Part shown: in pieces, positions 56,768 through 64,000 of the stretch
How the letters are laid out: each line of letters begins with the position of its first letter
How positions within the stretch are numbered: position 1 is the stretch's first letter
Assembly (NCBI RefSeq): GCF_016756775.1
Contig: NZ_JAERMU010000012.1
Location: 62,001-126,000 of the forward strand
Source of the DNA: Dryocola clanedunensis subsp. sulfonylureivorans
GTDB lineage: Bacteria; Pseudomonadota; Gammaproteobacteria; Enterobacterales; Enterobacteriaceae
Direction of reading: 5' to 3'
DNA length: 64,000 nt
Notes under the pieces: model-generated
What the model was told of the DNA's origin: nothing
Database searches by the model: none
The model's input: the letters and a program-made list of their open reading frames with translations, nothing else
Translations under genes and position numbers: made by a program

Positions 56768-56957
56768 GTCAGGCCCCGGCGCTAGCCGGGGTTAGATTGC
56801 TGACAAAGAAGGAAAAAGCGTGGTTTTTCCTTCTTTGTGATAAGCAGGTGAAAATCAATGAATTGATTTTCCTTGTTATTTATTCGGTGAGATCTTTGCG
56901 AAGTGCATTCGCTTTAGGTTTGTCATCAGTCAGGCCCCGGCGCTGGCCGGGTTTTTT
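56768..56957 (+). repeat. Terminator-nested structured repeat, copy D (after cfa)
   Basis: A 23-bp segment beginning GTCAGGCCCCGGCGCT at 56768-56790 recurs at 56929-56951 with one mismatch (loop GCTA versus GCTG); only the second is followed by six Ts. Between them lies a 138-nt element starting TTAGATTGCTGAC. Hairpin I is ACAAAGAAGGAAAAA with TTTTTCCTTCTTTGT (56803-56838) and hairpin II is GAAAATCAATGAATTGATTTTC (56850-56871). It is closest to copy C. Confidence 0.88.
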
Positions 56958-56988
56958 AACGTTTTATTGCAGCAAATTCATAACAAAC

Positions 56989-57004
56989 AGTGATCATTAT
57001 CACG
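56989..57004 (+). promoter_or_regulatory. Candidate CRP site for the beta-glucoside operon
   Basis: AGTGATCATTATCACG fits TGTGA-N6-TCACA with two mismatches at the outer positions. It lies 125 bp before the EIIC start, a plausible activator position. Confidence 0.6.
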
Positions 57005-57063
57005 CTTCTTTCGCGTAAAACACCCCGAGTTTGATCCCGCCAGCAATTCTCATCACAAGTCAT

Positions 57064-57077
57064 GGAAACCGGTTTCC
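57064..57077. promoter_or_regulatory. LacI-family operator upstream of the EIIC gene
   Basis: GGAAACCGGTTTCC is a perfect 14-bp palindrome with a central CG, similar to GalR/AscG-type operators. It lies 52 bp before the EIIC start and is a likely target for the regulator encoded at the end of this operon. Confidence 0.75.
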
Positions 57078-57128
57078 GTTTTGTTTCAAAATCGCTGAAC
57101 TTTTCAAAACATCAGCAAGGATACCGCC

Positions 57129-58448
57129 ATGAGCATGTACCAAAATATGGTCAATGTGATTGAGCAAAAAATTACACCTCTGGCAGGCGCAATGGGCTCA
57201 CAGCGCCACGTTATTGCGATCCGCGACGGGTTTATCGCCGCCCTGCCGTTTATGATTATTGGTTCTTTCCTGTTGGTTTTTATTTTCCCTCCGTTTTCCC
57301 CGGACAGCAGCTGGCGCTTTGCCCGCGGCTGGCTTAGCTTCTCGCAGACTTACCGCGAGCAGCTCATGCTGCCGTTTAACCTCAGCATGGGCGTCATGAC
57401 GTTCTTTATCTCGGTCGGTATCGGCGCAAGCCTCGGGAAACACTACAAGCTCGACCCGGTTATGACCGGGCTTCTGTCATTTATGGCCTTTCTTCTGGTC
57501 GCCGCCCCCTATAAAGACGGGCACATCTCGACGCAGTATTTCTCCGGCCAGGGCATTTTTACCGCGCTGATCACAGCGATATACGCCAGCGAAATGTACG
57601 CATTGCTTAAGCGTCGCAATATAACGATTCGTCTGCCAAAAGAAGTGCCAACGGGCGTTGCACGTTCTTTTGAAATCCTGATCCCCGTCGTGGTGATTGT
57701 TTTTACCCTTCATCCGCTCAACCTGCTGCTGGAAGCCACCACCGGCATGATTTTACCGGAGGCGATCATGCACCTGCTGGCGCCGCTGGTTTCGGCCTCT
57801 GATTCGCTGCCCGCCATTCTCATCTCCGTGTTTATCTGCCAGATCCTGTGGTTTGCCGGTATTCACGGCGCGCTGATTGTCACCGGCATTATGAACCCGT
57901 TCTGGATGGCAAACCTTTCGGCCAACCAGACCGCGCTTGCGGCGGGAGAAGCCCTGCCGCATATCTATCTGCAAGGCTTCTGGGACCACTACCTGCTGAT
58001 TGGCGGCGTGGGGTCGACGCTGCCGCTGGCCTTCCTGTTGCTGCGCAGCCGCGCCGTGCATCTGCGTACCATTGGCAAAATGGGCGTTGTTCCCAGCCTC
58101 TTCAACATTAACGAACCCATTCTCTTTGGCACGCCGATTATTATGAACCCGGTGTTCTTCCTGCCGTTCACGCTGGTGCCGATGATTAACGCCACGCTTG
58201 CGTACATCGCCACCAAACTAGGCTGGATTGCCCAGGTCGTTTCACTGACGCCGTGGACGACGCCCGCGCCAATCGGAGCCTCATGGGCCGCAAACTGGGC
58301 GGTAAGTCCCGTAATCATGTGCCTGATTTGTATGGCGATGTCGGCTGTGATGTATTACCCGTTCCTGAAAGCCTACGAACGTACCCTGCTCAGGCAGGAC
58401 GAAGAGCGTGGCGCGCAGGAACAAGAAAGCCCGATTACCGCCAACTGA
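57129..58448 (+). CDS. PTS EIIC, lactose/cellobiose family
   Basis: Membrane EIIC permease of the Lac/Chb (cellobiose-type) PTS family. The 439 residues have about ten helices; FIAALPFMIIGSFLLVFIFPP, FAGIHGALIVTGIMNPFW and NINEPILFGTPIIMNPVFFLPF (with the family's E of NEP) are clear hallmarks. No EIIA or EIIB domain is fused or encoded nearby, so it must borrow them from another Chb-type system. The next gene is a GH1 enzyme 50 bp downstream. Confidence 0.92.
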   Translation: MSMYQNMVNVIEQKITPLAGAMGSQRHVIAIRDGFIAALPFMIIGSFLLVFIFPPFSPDSSWRFARGWLSFSQTYREQLMLPFNLSMGVMTFFISVGIGASLGKHYKLDPVMTGLLSFMAFLLVAAPYKDGHISTQYFSGQGIFTALITAIYASEMYALLKRRNITIRLPKEVPTGVARSFEILIPVVVIVFTLHPLNLLLEATTGMILPEAIMHLLAPLVSASDSLPAILISVFICQILWFAGIHGALIVTGIMNPFWMANLSANQTALAAGEALPHIYLQGFWDHYLLIGGVGSTLPLAFLLLRSRAVHLRTIGKMGVVPSLFNINEPILFGTPIIMNPVFFLPFTLVPMINATLAYIATKLGWIAQVVSLTPWTTPAPIGASWAANWAVSPVIMCLICMAMSAVMYYPFLKAYERTLLRQDEERGAQEQESPITAN

Positions 58449-58497
58449 ACATTTATTGCCTGCCGGTCTGGCAGGCACGTCCAAAGAGGAAGAAGTA

Positions 58498-59889
58498 ATG
58501 AAATATGCATTTCCTGATAATTTCTGGTGGGGCAGCGCCAGCTCCGCGCCGCAGACCGAAGGCGAAACGCTTAACTTTGGTAAATCGGAAACCATCTGGG
58601 ATCGATGGTTTGCGGAGCAGCCAACACGCTTCCACAACGGCGTTGGCCCGGCGGACACCTCCACCTTTTACCAGAACTGGAAACAGGATATCGCCCTGCT
58701 CAAGGCGCTGAACCACAATACGTTCCGCACCTCGATTTCCTGGGCGCGCCTGATTCCACAGGGTCGTGGTGACGTCAATCCGGAAGCGGTCAAATTCTAC
58801 AACCAGATTTTTGATGAGCTGCACGCACAGGGCATCACGCCGTTTATCAACCTCTTCCACTTTGATATGCCGATGGTAATGCAAGAGCTTGGCGGTTGGG
58901 AAAATCGTGACGTTGTCACGGCTTACGGCGAGTATGCGAAAACCTGCTTCGAGCTGTTCGGCGACCGGGTGAAGCACTGGTTCACCTTTAACGAGCCGGT
59001 TGTTCCGGTTGAAGGCGGCTATTTATACGACTTCCACTATCCAAACGTGGTGGATTTCAAACGTGCCGCAACCGTTGCTTACCACACGATGCTGGCCCAC
59101 TCGCTGGCGGTGAAGGCCTATCACGAACGTAACGACAGCGGCGAAATTGGCATCATCCTTAACCTGACGCCCTCTTACCCCCGTTCGCAGAATCCTGCCG
59201 ACGTGAAAGCAGCCAACATTGCCGATCTGATGTTCAACCGCAGCTTCCTGGACCCGGCGCTGCGCGGCGAATATCCGCAGGAGCTGGTTGCCCTGCTCAA
59301 AGAACACGGCCAGCTCCCGGCCTGTCAGCCAGAAGATAAAGCCCTGCTTGCCGCGGGCGTGGTCGATCTGCTCGGGATTAACTACTACCAGCCGCGCCGC
59401 ATAAAGTGCCGCGACTCGCTAGTCAACCCGGACAGCCCGTTTATGCCGGAGTGGTTCTTTGAGGCCTACGAAATGCCCGGCCGCAAAATGAACCCTTATC
59501 GCGGCTGGGAAATCTATGAAGAAGGGATCTACGATATCCTGACCAACCTGCGCGAAAACTATAGCAATCCGCGCTGCTATATCTCTGAGAACGGCATGGG
59601 CGTTGAAAACGAAAAGCGCTTTGATGAGAACGGGCAGATTCAGGATGACTATCGTATCGATTTCGTCAGCGATCACCTGAAATGGCTGCATAAGGGCATC
59701 AGCGAAGGCAGCAACTGCCTCGGTTACCATATGTGGACGTTTATTGATAACTGGTCGTGGTGTAACGCCTATAAAAACCGCTATGGTTTCGTCTCGCTGG
59801 ATTTGGCAACCCAGAAGCGCACCATCAAGAAGAGCGGCGAGTGGTTCCGCGAAACGGCAGCAAAAAACGGTTTTGAAGACCGGGGCTAA
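58498..59889 (+). CDS. GH1 6-phospho-beta-glucosidase
   Basis: Family 1 glycoside hydrolase, most likely splitting phosphorylated beta-glucosides delivered by the upstream EIIC. The acid/base glutamate is in HWFTFNEPVV (about residue 168) and the nucleophile glutamate in CYISENGMG (about 365). FWWGSASSAPQTEG is the family's N-terminal sugar-binding segment. The ATG at 58498, with AAAGAGGAAGAA upstream, gives 463 residues; an earlier in-frame ATG lies inside the EIIC gene. Confidence 0.93.
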   Translation: MKYAFPDNFWWGSASSAPQTEGETLNFGKSETIWDRWFAEQPTRFHNGVGPADTSTFYQNWKQDIALLKALNHNTFRTSISWARLIPQGRGDVNPEAVKFYNQIFDELHAQGITPFINLFHFDMPMVMQELGGWENRDVVTAYGEYAKTCFELFGDRVKHWFTFNEPVVPVEGGYLYDFHYPNVVDFKRAATVAYHTMLAHSLAVKAYHERNDSGEIGIILNLTPSYPRSQNPADVKAANIADLMFNRSFLDPALRGEYPQELVALLKEHGQLPACQPEDKALLAAGVVDLLGINYYQPRRIKCRDSLVNPDSPFMPEWFFEAYEMPGRKMNPYRGWEIYEEGIYDILTNLRENYSNPRCYISENGMGVENEKRFDENGQIQDDYRIDFVSDHLKWLHKGISEGSNCLGYHMWTFIDNWSWCNAYKNRYGFVSLDLATQKRTIKKSGEWFRETAAKNGFEDRG

Positions 59890-59897
59890 AAAATTGT

Positions 59898-59916
59898 GCG
59901 GGCCTGTGCGGCCCGC
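59898..59916 (+). other. Intercistronic hairpin between the GH1 and regulator genes
   Basis: GCGGGCC-TGTGC-GGCCCGC, 7-bp GC stem without a T run, in the 50-bp spacer. It may reduce or stabilise the distal message. Confidence 0.6.
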
Positions 59917-59939
59917 CTTATGTCGTGCAGGTAACAAGA

Positions 59940-60863
59940 ATGTCGAATATCAATGATGTTGCGCGCCTTGCGCAGGTTTCGAAAGCTACCGTCTCAAGGG
60001 TACTGAGCGGCAGCCGCGGCGTAAAAGAGGACAGTCGCCAGGCCGTACTGCGCGCCGCTGAAATTCTGAACTACACGCCCAATGCCATCGCCCAGTCGCT
60101 GAGCAGCCAGTCGACAAACTGTATCGGGGTGATTTGCGCGACCGAACATATCCAGCAGTCTACCGGTTATCTGCAGGCGCTGGAAAAACAGCTAAAGGAG
60201 CATCGCAAGCATCTTCTGCTGCGCTTCGCTAACGACGCGGAGAGCGTCCTGAACGCGGTGGACGAGCTGTCACATGGCCTGTGCGATGCGCTGGTCGTGG
60301 TGGGTGCCAGGTTCACTCTGCCTGCGCTTGACGGCGACGTCGTTCTGATCGACAGCCTGAGCGCTTCAACGGCTAACAGCGTGCAGTGCGACCGGGTATT
60401 TGCCGTAGAAACGGCCGTGCATTATCTATGTTCACAGCAGCGCAGACATATTGCGCTGGTTAACTTTTCCGGTGGTGATGCGGCTTTACAGACCATTGAC
60501 GGCTACCGCCAGGCGCTGCATAACTATGCGGTGCCGTTTAATCGCCAGCTGGTTATCGAAAACGAACCGTCGGTGCGTATTGCCCTGCAAAAACTGGTCA
60601 ACAGCGGGGTGAAATTTTCTGCGCTGCTGGTCACCAACGACAGCCAGGCGCAGGAAGCCATCACGATGCTCAATCAATACCAGCTCTTCGTGCCGGAAAA
60701 AGTGCTGGTCTTTAGCCTGGACGGCTCAACTCGCCTGCCGGGGACAAACGCTATTCCGGCCATTGAGTATTCGCTGGAAAATATCGCCCGTCGGGCCGTG
60801 GCGTTGCTGCTGGGCGAGCGCCATGAGAGCGATCTGGTGCGGGGAAGTTTATTGCTTGCCTGA
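59940..60863 (+). CDS. LacI-family regulator of the beta-glucoside operon
   Basis: LacI/GalR-family repressor. HTH NINDVARLAQVSKATVSRVLSGS is at residues 3-25, hinge YTPNAIAQSLSSQ at about 44-56, followed by a somewhat short sugar-binding domain. The ATG at 59940 gives 307 residues; an in-frame ATG at 59925 would add five. It closes the EIIC-GH1 operon and probably acts at the palindrome at 57064-57077. It resembles AscG-type regulators in role, but I cannot name a specific orthologue. Confidence 0.88.
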   Translation: MSNINDVARLAQVSKATVSRVLSGSRGVKEDSRQAVLRAAEILNYTPNAIAQSLSSQSTNCIGVICATEHIQQSTGYLQALEKQLKEHRKHLLLRFANDAESVLNAVDELSHGLCDALVVVGARFTLPALDGDVVLIDSLSASTANSVQCDRVFAVETAVHYLCSQQRRHIALVNFSGGDAALQTIDGYRQALHNYAVPFNRQLVIENEPSVRIALQKLVNSGVKFSALLVTNDSQAQEAITMLNQYQLFVPEKVLVFSLDGSTRLPGTNAIPAIEYSLENIARRAVALLLGERHESDLVRGSLLLA

Positions 60864-60868
60864 CTGAA

Positions 60869-60890
60869 GGCGGGTAAGAGCTTACCCGCC
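60869..60890. terminator. Hairpin between the regulator gene and ribE
   Basis: GGCGGGTAAG-AG-CTTACCCGCC is a perfect 10-bp stem between the convergent stop codons. T runs are weak on both sides. Confidence 0.65.
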
Positions 60891-60897
60891 TCAGAAA

Positions 60898-61539
60898 TTA
60901 TTCTTTTGCCAGCATGGCTTCCAGCGCTGCTTCACGCTGCGCCAGTACGCGCTCAACCGTATCGACTATCGCCTGAGTTTGCGGGTCGATTTCGATATTA
61001 ATGCGGCTGCCGAGCTTCTTTGCACCCAGCGTCGTGCGCTGCAAGGTTTCCGGAATTAAATGGACGCAGAATCGGGTCGCGGTCACTTCCCCTACCGTCA
61101 GGCTAATGCCATCAATACCGATATAGCCTTTGTGCAGGATATATTTCATCAGGCTCTTGTCCTGAATCTTAAACCAGATTTGACGGTTATTCTCTGAGGT
61201 TAAAATCTTCGCCACTTCGGCGGTAGTCATGATATGGCCGGACATCAAATGGCCGCCGATTTCATCATTAAATTTCGCCGCGCGCTCAACGTTCACGCAG
61301 TCGCCTGGCGCCAGCTCACCCAGATTAGTGATGCGCAGCGTCTCTTTCATCAGGTCAAAGCTCACGTGATTGCCGTTAATCTCCGTAACGGTCAGACAGC
61401 AACCGTTGTGGGCGACCGACGCACCCGTTTCAAGGCCAGGCAACATCTCTTCTGGCATCTCGATAACGTGGGTGCGGAAATTTGGTTTTTCATCGATGGA
61501 AACCAGGGTCGCGGTACCCTGTACAATACCAGTAAACAT
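60898..61539 (-). CDS. ribE: Riboflavin synthase alpha chain
   Basis: Makes riboflavin by dismutation of two 6,7-dimethyl-8-ribityllumazines (called ribC or ribE in E. coli literature). Two lumazine-binding repeats are visible: [12 protein letters not shown] ... GCCLTVTEI and [11 protein letters not shown] ... GISLTVGEV. The 213 residues equal E. coli. It is convergent with the inserted beta-glucoside operon and divergent from mdtK. Confidence 0.96.
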   Translation of the reverse strand: MFTGIVQGTATLVSIDEKPNFRTHVIEMPEEMLPGLETGASVAHNGCCLTVTEINGNHVSFDLMKETLRITNLGELAPGDCVNVERAAKFNDEIGGHLMSGHIMTTAEVAKILTSENNRQIWFKIQDKSLMKYILHKGYIGIDGISLTVGEVTATRFCVHLIPETLQRTTLGAKKLGSRINIEIDPQTQAIVDTVERVLAQREAALEAMLAKE

Positions 61540-61787
61540 CCTAAAGCTCCGGGCAAGTCAATAAGTGGCACCGTTTGCCAGATAAAGCAAACGCATGCAT
61601 CCGTGAGCAGCACAATAGCAGTTGGAAAAAAAGCTTGCCAGTCATCATCACTGCCCCACCATTATTTGTCTGGCGATTTAATTAACTGCCGCTACAATAG
61701 TCTGGATCTTTCCCCTGTTTGTCCTTTTTGCTGCCAACTATGGCGGCCTCTTAGTGTTCCTAATACTAATAATAATCAGGTGTATTT

Positions 61788-63161
61788 ATGCAGAAGTACT
61801 TTATAGAAGCTCGCCAGCTTTTAGCGCTGGCGATACCCGTCATCCTTGCCTCCGTCGCTCAGACGGCGATGGGCTTTGTCGATACGGTGATGGCCGGCGG
61901 CTACAGCGCCACAGACATGGCCGCGGTGGCCATCGGGACCTCCATCTGGCTGCCCGCAATCCTTTTCGGCCACGGCCTGCTGCTGGCGTTAACGCCGGTT
62001 GTCGCGCAGCTCAATGGCTCCGGCCGACGCGAGCGCATTGCGCATCAGGTTCGCCAGGGATTCTGGCTGGCGGGCTTTGTCTCCGTGCTTATCATGGTGG
62101 TCCTCTGGAACGCCGGCTACATCATCGGTTCGATGAAAAATATGGATCCGCTGCTGGCAGAGAAAGCCGTGGGCTATCTGCGTGCGCTGCTGTGGGGCGC
62201 GCCGGGCTATCTGTTCTTCCAGGTTGCGCGTAATCAGTGTGAAGGCCTGGCAAAAACCAAGCCGAGCATGGTCATGGGATTCATCGGCCTGCTGGTTAAC
62301 ATCCCGGTGAACTACGTCTTTATCTATGGCCATCTGGGGATGCCGGAACTGGGCGGCGTCGGCTGCGGCGTTGCGACCGCCGCGGTTTACTGGGTCATGT
62401 TCTTCAGCATGATTTCCTATGTGCGCAAAGCCCGTTCAATGAGGGATATCCGTAACCCTGCTGGTTTCAGCACGCCGGACTGGCAGGTGATGAAACGTCT
62501 GACCCAGCTCGGTTTGCCGATAGCGCTGGCGCTGTTCTTTGAGGTCACCCTGTTCGCCGTGGTGGCGCTGTTGGTTTCGCCGCTGGGCATTGTGGACGTT
62601 GCGGGACACCAGATAGCCCTTAACTTCAGCTCGCTGATGTTCGTTCTGCCGATGTCGCTGGCAGCCGCGGTGACCATTCGCGTCGGTTTCCGTCTTGGCC
62701 AGGGCTCCACGCTGGACGCACAGACCGCGGCCCGCACGGGATTAGGCGTTGGCGTCTGCATGGCCGTCTGCACCGCGCTGTTCACCATTACCCTGCGCGA
62801 ACCTATCGCCCTGCTCTACAACGACAACCCGGAAGTCGTGGCTCTGGCAGCCCAGCTGATGCTGCTGGCGGCGGTCTACCAGATTTCCGACTCCATTCAG
62901 GTTGTCGGCAGCGGCGTGCTGCGCGGCTACAAAGACACCCGCTCGATCTTCTTCATCACCTTTATTGCCTACTGGGTGCTGGGGCTGCCGAGCGGCTATA
63001 TTCTGGGGCTGACCGACCTGGTCGTCGACCGGATGGGGCCTGCCGGCTTCTGGATGGGCTTTATTATCGGCCTGACCTCCGCGGCAATCATGATGATGCT
63101 GCGCATGCGCTGGCTGCAGCGTCAGCCGTCCATCACAATTTTGCAGCGCGCGGCGCGATAA
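61788..63161 (+). CDS. mdtK: MATE multidrug exporter MdtK (NorM)
   Basis: Twelve-helix MATE-family Na+/H+-coupled exporter of fluoroquinolones and other cations. Family segments include [26 protein letters not shown], the [16 protein letters not shown] loop and [22 protein letters not shown] in the second half. The 457 residues equal E. coli MdtK. A 248-bp spacer separates it from divergent ribE. Confidence 0.97.
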   Translation: MQKYFIEARQLLALAIPVILASVAQTAMGFVDTVMAGGYSATDMAAVAIGTSIWLPAILFGHGLLLALTPVVAQLNGSGRRERIAHQVRQGFWLAGFVSVLIMVVLWNAGYIIGSMKNMDPLLAEKAVGYLRALLWGAPGYLFFQVARNQCEGLAKTKPSMVMGFIGLLVNIPVNYVFIYGHLGMPELGGVGCGVATAAVYWVMFFSMISYVRKARSMRDIRNPAGFSTPDWQVMKRLTQLGLPIALALFFEVTLFAVVALLVSPLGIVDVAGHQIALNFSSLMFVLPMSLAAAVTIRVGFRLGQGSTLDAQTAARTGLGVGVCMAVCTALFTITLREPIALLYNDNPEVVALAAQLMLLAAVYQISDSIQVVGSGVLRGYKDTRSIFFITFIAYWVLGLPSGYILGLTDLVVDRMGPAGFWMGFIIGLTSAAIMMMLRMRWLQRQPSITILQRAAR

Positions 63162-63198
63162 AAATCCGTCAGCCAGCTTTGTCGTGGCTTTTGAATAA

Positions 63199-63436
63199 TA
63201 TTCGTAGGTCGGATAAGCGCAGCGCCATCCGACACAGCAGCCGTTAACAATGGATGATGTTCACCCGCTGGGCGGCTATTTTTTCGACGTGCTGCGCAGT
63301 TGCTCAGTATTCGTAGGTCGGATAAGCGCAGCGTCATCCGACACAACAACCGTTAACGATGGATGATGTTTATGCTCATCCACGGATATCGGCCCGTTGG
63401 GCGGCTACTTTTTCAACGGACTGCACAGTTGCTCAG
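63199..63436. repeat. Tandem duplicated REP-containing repeat after mdtK
   Basis: Two tandem copies, 63199-63307 (109 bp) and 63308-63436 (129 bp), each beginning TATTCGTAGGTCGG. Each carries the REP palindrome GTCGGATAAGCG ... CATCCGAC, then CCGTTAACRATGGATGATGT, GGGCGGCTA and CAGTTGCTCAG. The second copy has a 20-bp insertion in the middle. Confidence 0.88.
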
Positions 63437-63475
63437 CAATCGAGTGAAAACTTAGTGATAATTAAGGATTTCAGC

Positions 63476-63504
63476 TTGCAAGCAGCGGGGGCTGCCGCTA
63501 ATAT
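63476..63504 (+). promoter_or_regulatory. Promoter of the tRNA-Val genes
   Basis: TTGCAA (63476-63481) and TAATAT (63499-63504) are separated by 17 bp and followed by a C-rich discriminator, as expected for a strong stable-RNA promoter 30 bp before the first tRNA. Confidence 0.75.
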
Positions 63505-63533
63505 TCGTCCCCGTTGTCGCCAGACAACATGAT

Positions 63534-63610
63534 GCGTCCGTAGCTCAGTTGGTTAGAGCACCACCTTGACATGGTGGGGGTCGGTGGTTCGAGTCCACTC
63601 GGACGCACCA
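63534..63610 (+). tRNA. valV: tRNA-Val (GAC)
   Basis: 77-nt tRNA with acceptor stem GCGTCCG/CGGACGC, D arm TAGCTCAGTTGGTTAGAGCA, anticodon loop with GAC after TT, T arm GGTTCGAGTCC and encoded CCA. Same place after mdtK as E. coli valV. Confidence 0.98.
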
Positions 63611-63628
63611 TTTAATATTTCATACAGT

Positions 63629-63705
63629 GCGTCCGTAGCTCAGTTGGTTAGAGCACCACCTTGACATGGTGGGGGTCGGTGGTTCGAGTCCACTCGGACG
63701 CACCA
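63629..63705 (+). tRNA. valW: tRNA-Val (GAC), second copy
   Basis: Identical in sequence to the preceding tRNA, separated by an 18-nt spacer, so processed from one precursor. Matches E. coli valW in position. Confidence 0.98.
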
Positions 63706-64000
63706 TGATGAAAATACTCAGCCGCTTTACCACCTCGATTAAAAAAACACCCCCTGCCTGCCCTCTGCTTTCAGTTAATCCGCAAAAGCATAGCCATCTT
63801 ATTCTCTGTAAAAAACTTTATCTTCCTCCGGTTTTATCGATTGCTCCCGTAACGCCCCCAGGAAATACAACGCTGCATTTTTTATTAACACGGATGCCAT
63901 AACCTTTCGCTCAACGTAGCCGTCCCCACGCAACATCCTCATTCCATCTGCCAGTTTATGCCCCTGTCGAGTCACTAAGTGCCAATATTTCTGTTGGCTA
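63706..64000. other. Sequence after the tRNA pair, no gene recognised
   Basis: No coding frame with a credible ribosome site or family resemblance is seen. An open frame of about 65 codons starts directly on the tRNA 3' end and looks spurious. No integrase or direct repeat of the tRNA end is visible before the window stops. Confidence 0.55.

Noticed and set aside
63199..63436. CRISPR-like direct repeats
   Set aside because: Only two units, each over 100 bp and REP-containing, with no spacers and no cas genes.
63666..63902. 78-codon frame starting inside the second tRNA-Val
   Set aside because: Start lies in the tRNA, no ribosome site, and translation resembles nothing.

Overview
The window is a chromosomal segment of an enteric bacterium of the family Enterobacteriaceae. 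Nearly every protein reads as a close relative of an Escherichia coli K-12 protein, and gene order follows the E. coli terminus region (folM-rstAB-tus-fumCA-manA-ydgA ... mdtK-tRNA-Val). The differences in accessory genes suggest the Enterobacter/Lelliottia/Leclercia group rather than E. coli; I cannot fix the genus from this alone. A Tus gene with a near-perfect TerB-type site places it in the replication terminus. No insertion sequence, prophage, CRISPR array or rRNA was seen.

Layout. 1-3.6 kb: end of folM, then rstA and rstB split by an opposite-strand zinT with its own Zur-like box. 3.6-11 kb: Ter site, tus, fumC, fumA, manA, ydgA. 11-13.4 kb: an aldo/keto reductase where E. coli K-12 has uidABCR/hdhA. 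12.4-20.7 kb: malI/malXY with MalI operators, an unrecognised secreted protein, add, a YfeH-like transporter, ydgJ. 20.7-28.6 kb: an AT-rich gap, cnu, ydgK, then the translationally coupled rsxABCDGE-nth operon. 29-36 kb: dtpA, gstA, tyrS (pdxY absent between them), pdxH, mliC, anmK, slyB, slyA. 36-43 kb: the ydhIJK efflux set, sodC, ydhF, ydhL, and an extra EptA-type phosphoethanolamine transferase. 43-47 kb: nemRA-gloA with two NemR-like operators, rnt. 46.7-49 kb: an EamA transporter and a PheP-like permease where E. coli carries lhr. 49-57 kb: grxD, mepH, sodB, the 29-residue ynhF, purR, punR/punC, cfa. 57-61 kb: an inserted beta-glucoside operon (PTS EIIC, GH1 6-phospho-beta-glucosidase, LacI-type regulator). 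61-64 kb: ribE, mdtK, a tandem REP-containing repeat and two tRNA-Val(GAC) genes.

The most interesting observation is a family of four dispersed structured repeats (about 140 bp each) directly downstream of fumA, nemA, sodB and cfa. Each is in the same orientation as the gene before it and lies between two copies of that gene's own terminator-like hairpin. The four elements share two internal hairpins whose stems show compensatory base changes, while the flanking hairpin stems differ from locus to locus but match within a locus. This looks like a small mobile or structured-RNA element that enters intrinsic terminators and duplicates them. I do not recognise it as a named repeat family.

Functionally the region combines oxidative and electrophile defence (sodB, sodC, nemRA, gloA, gstA, rsx/nth, grxD), envelope maintenance and modification (slyB, mliC, mepH, anmK, cfa, EptA-like, ydhIJK), central metabolism (fumA/C, manA) and purine control (purR, punR/punC, add).
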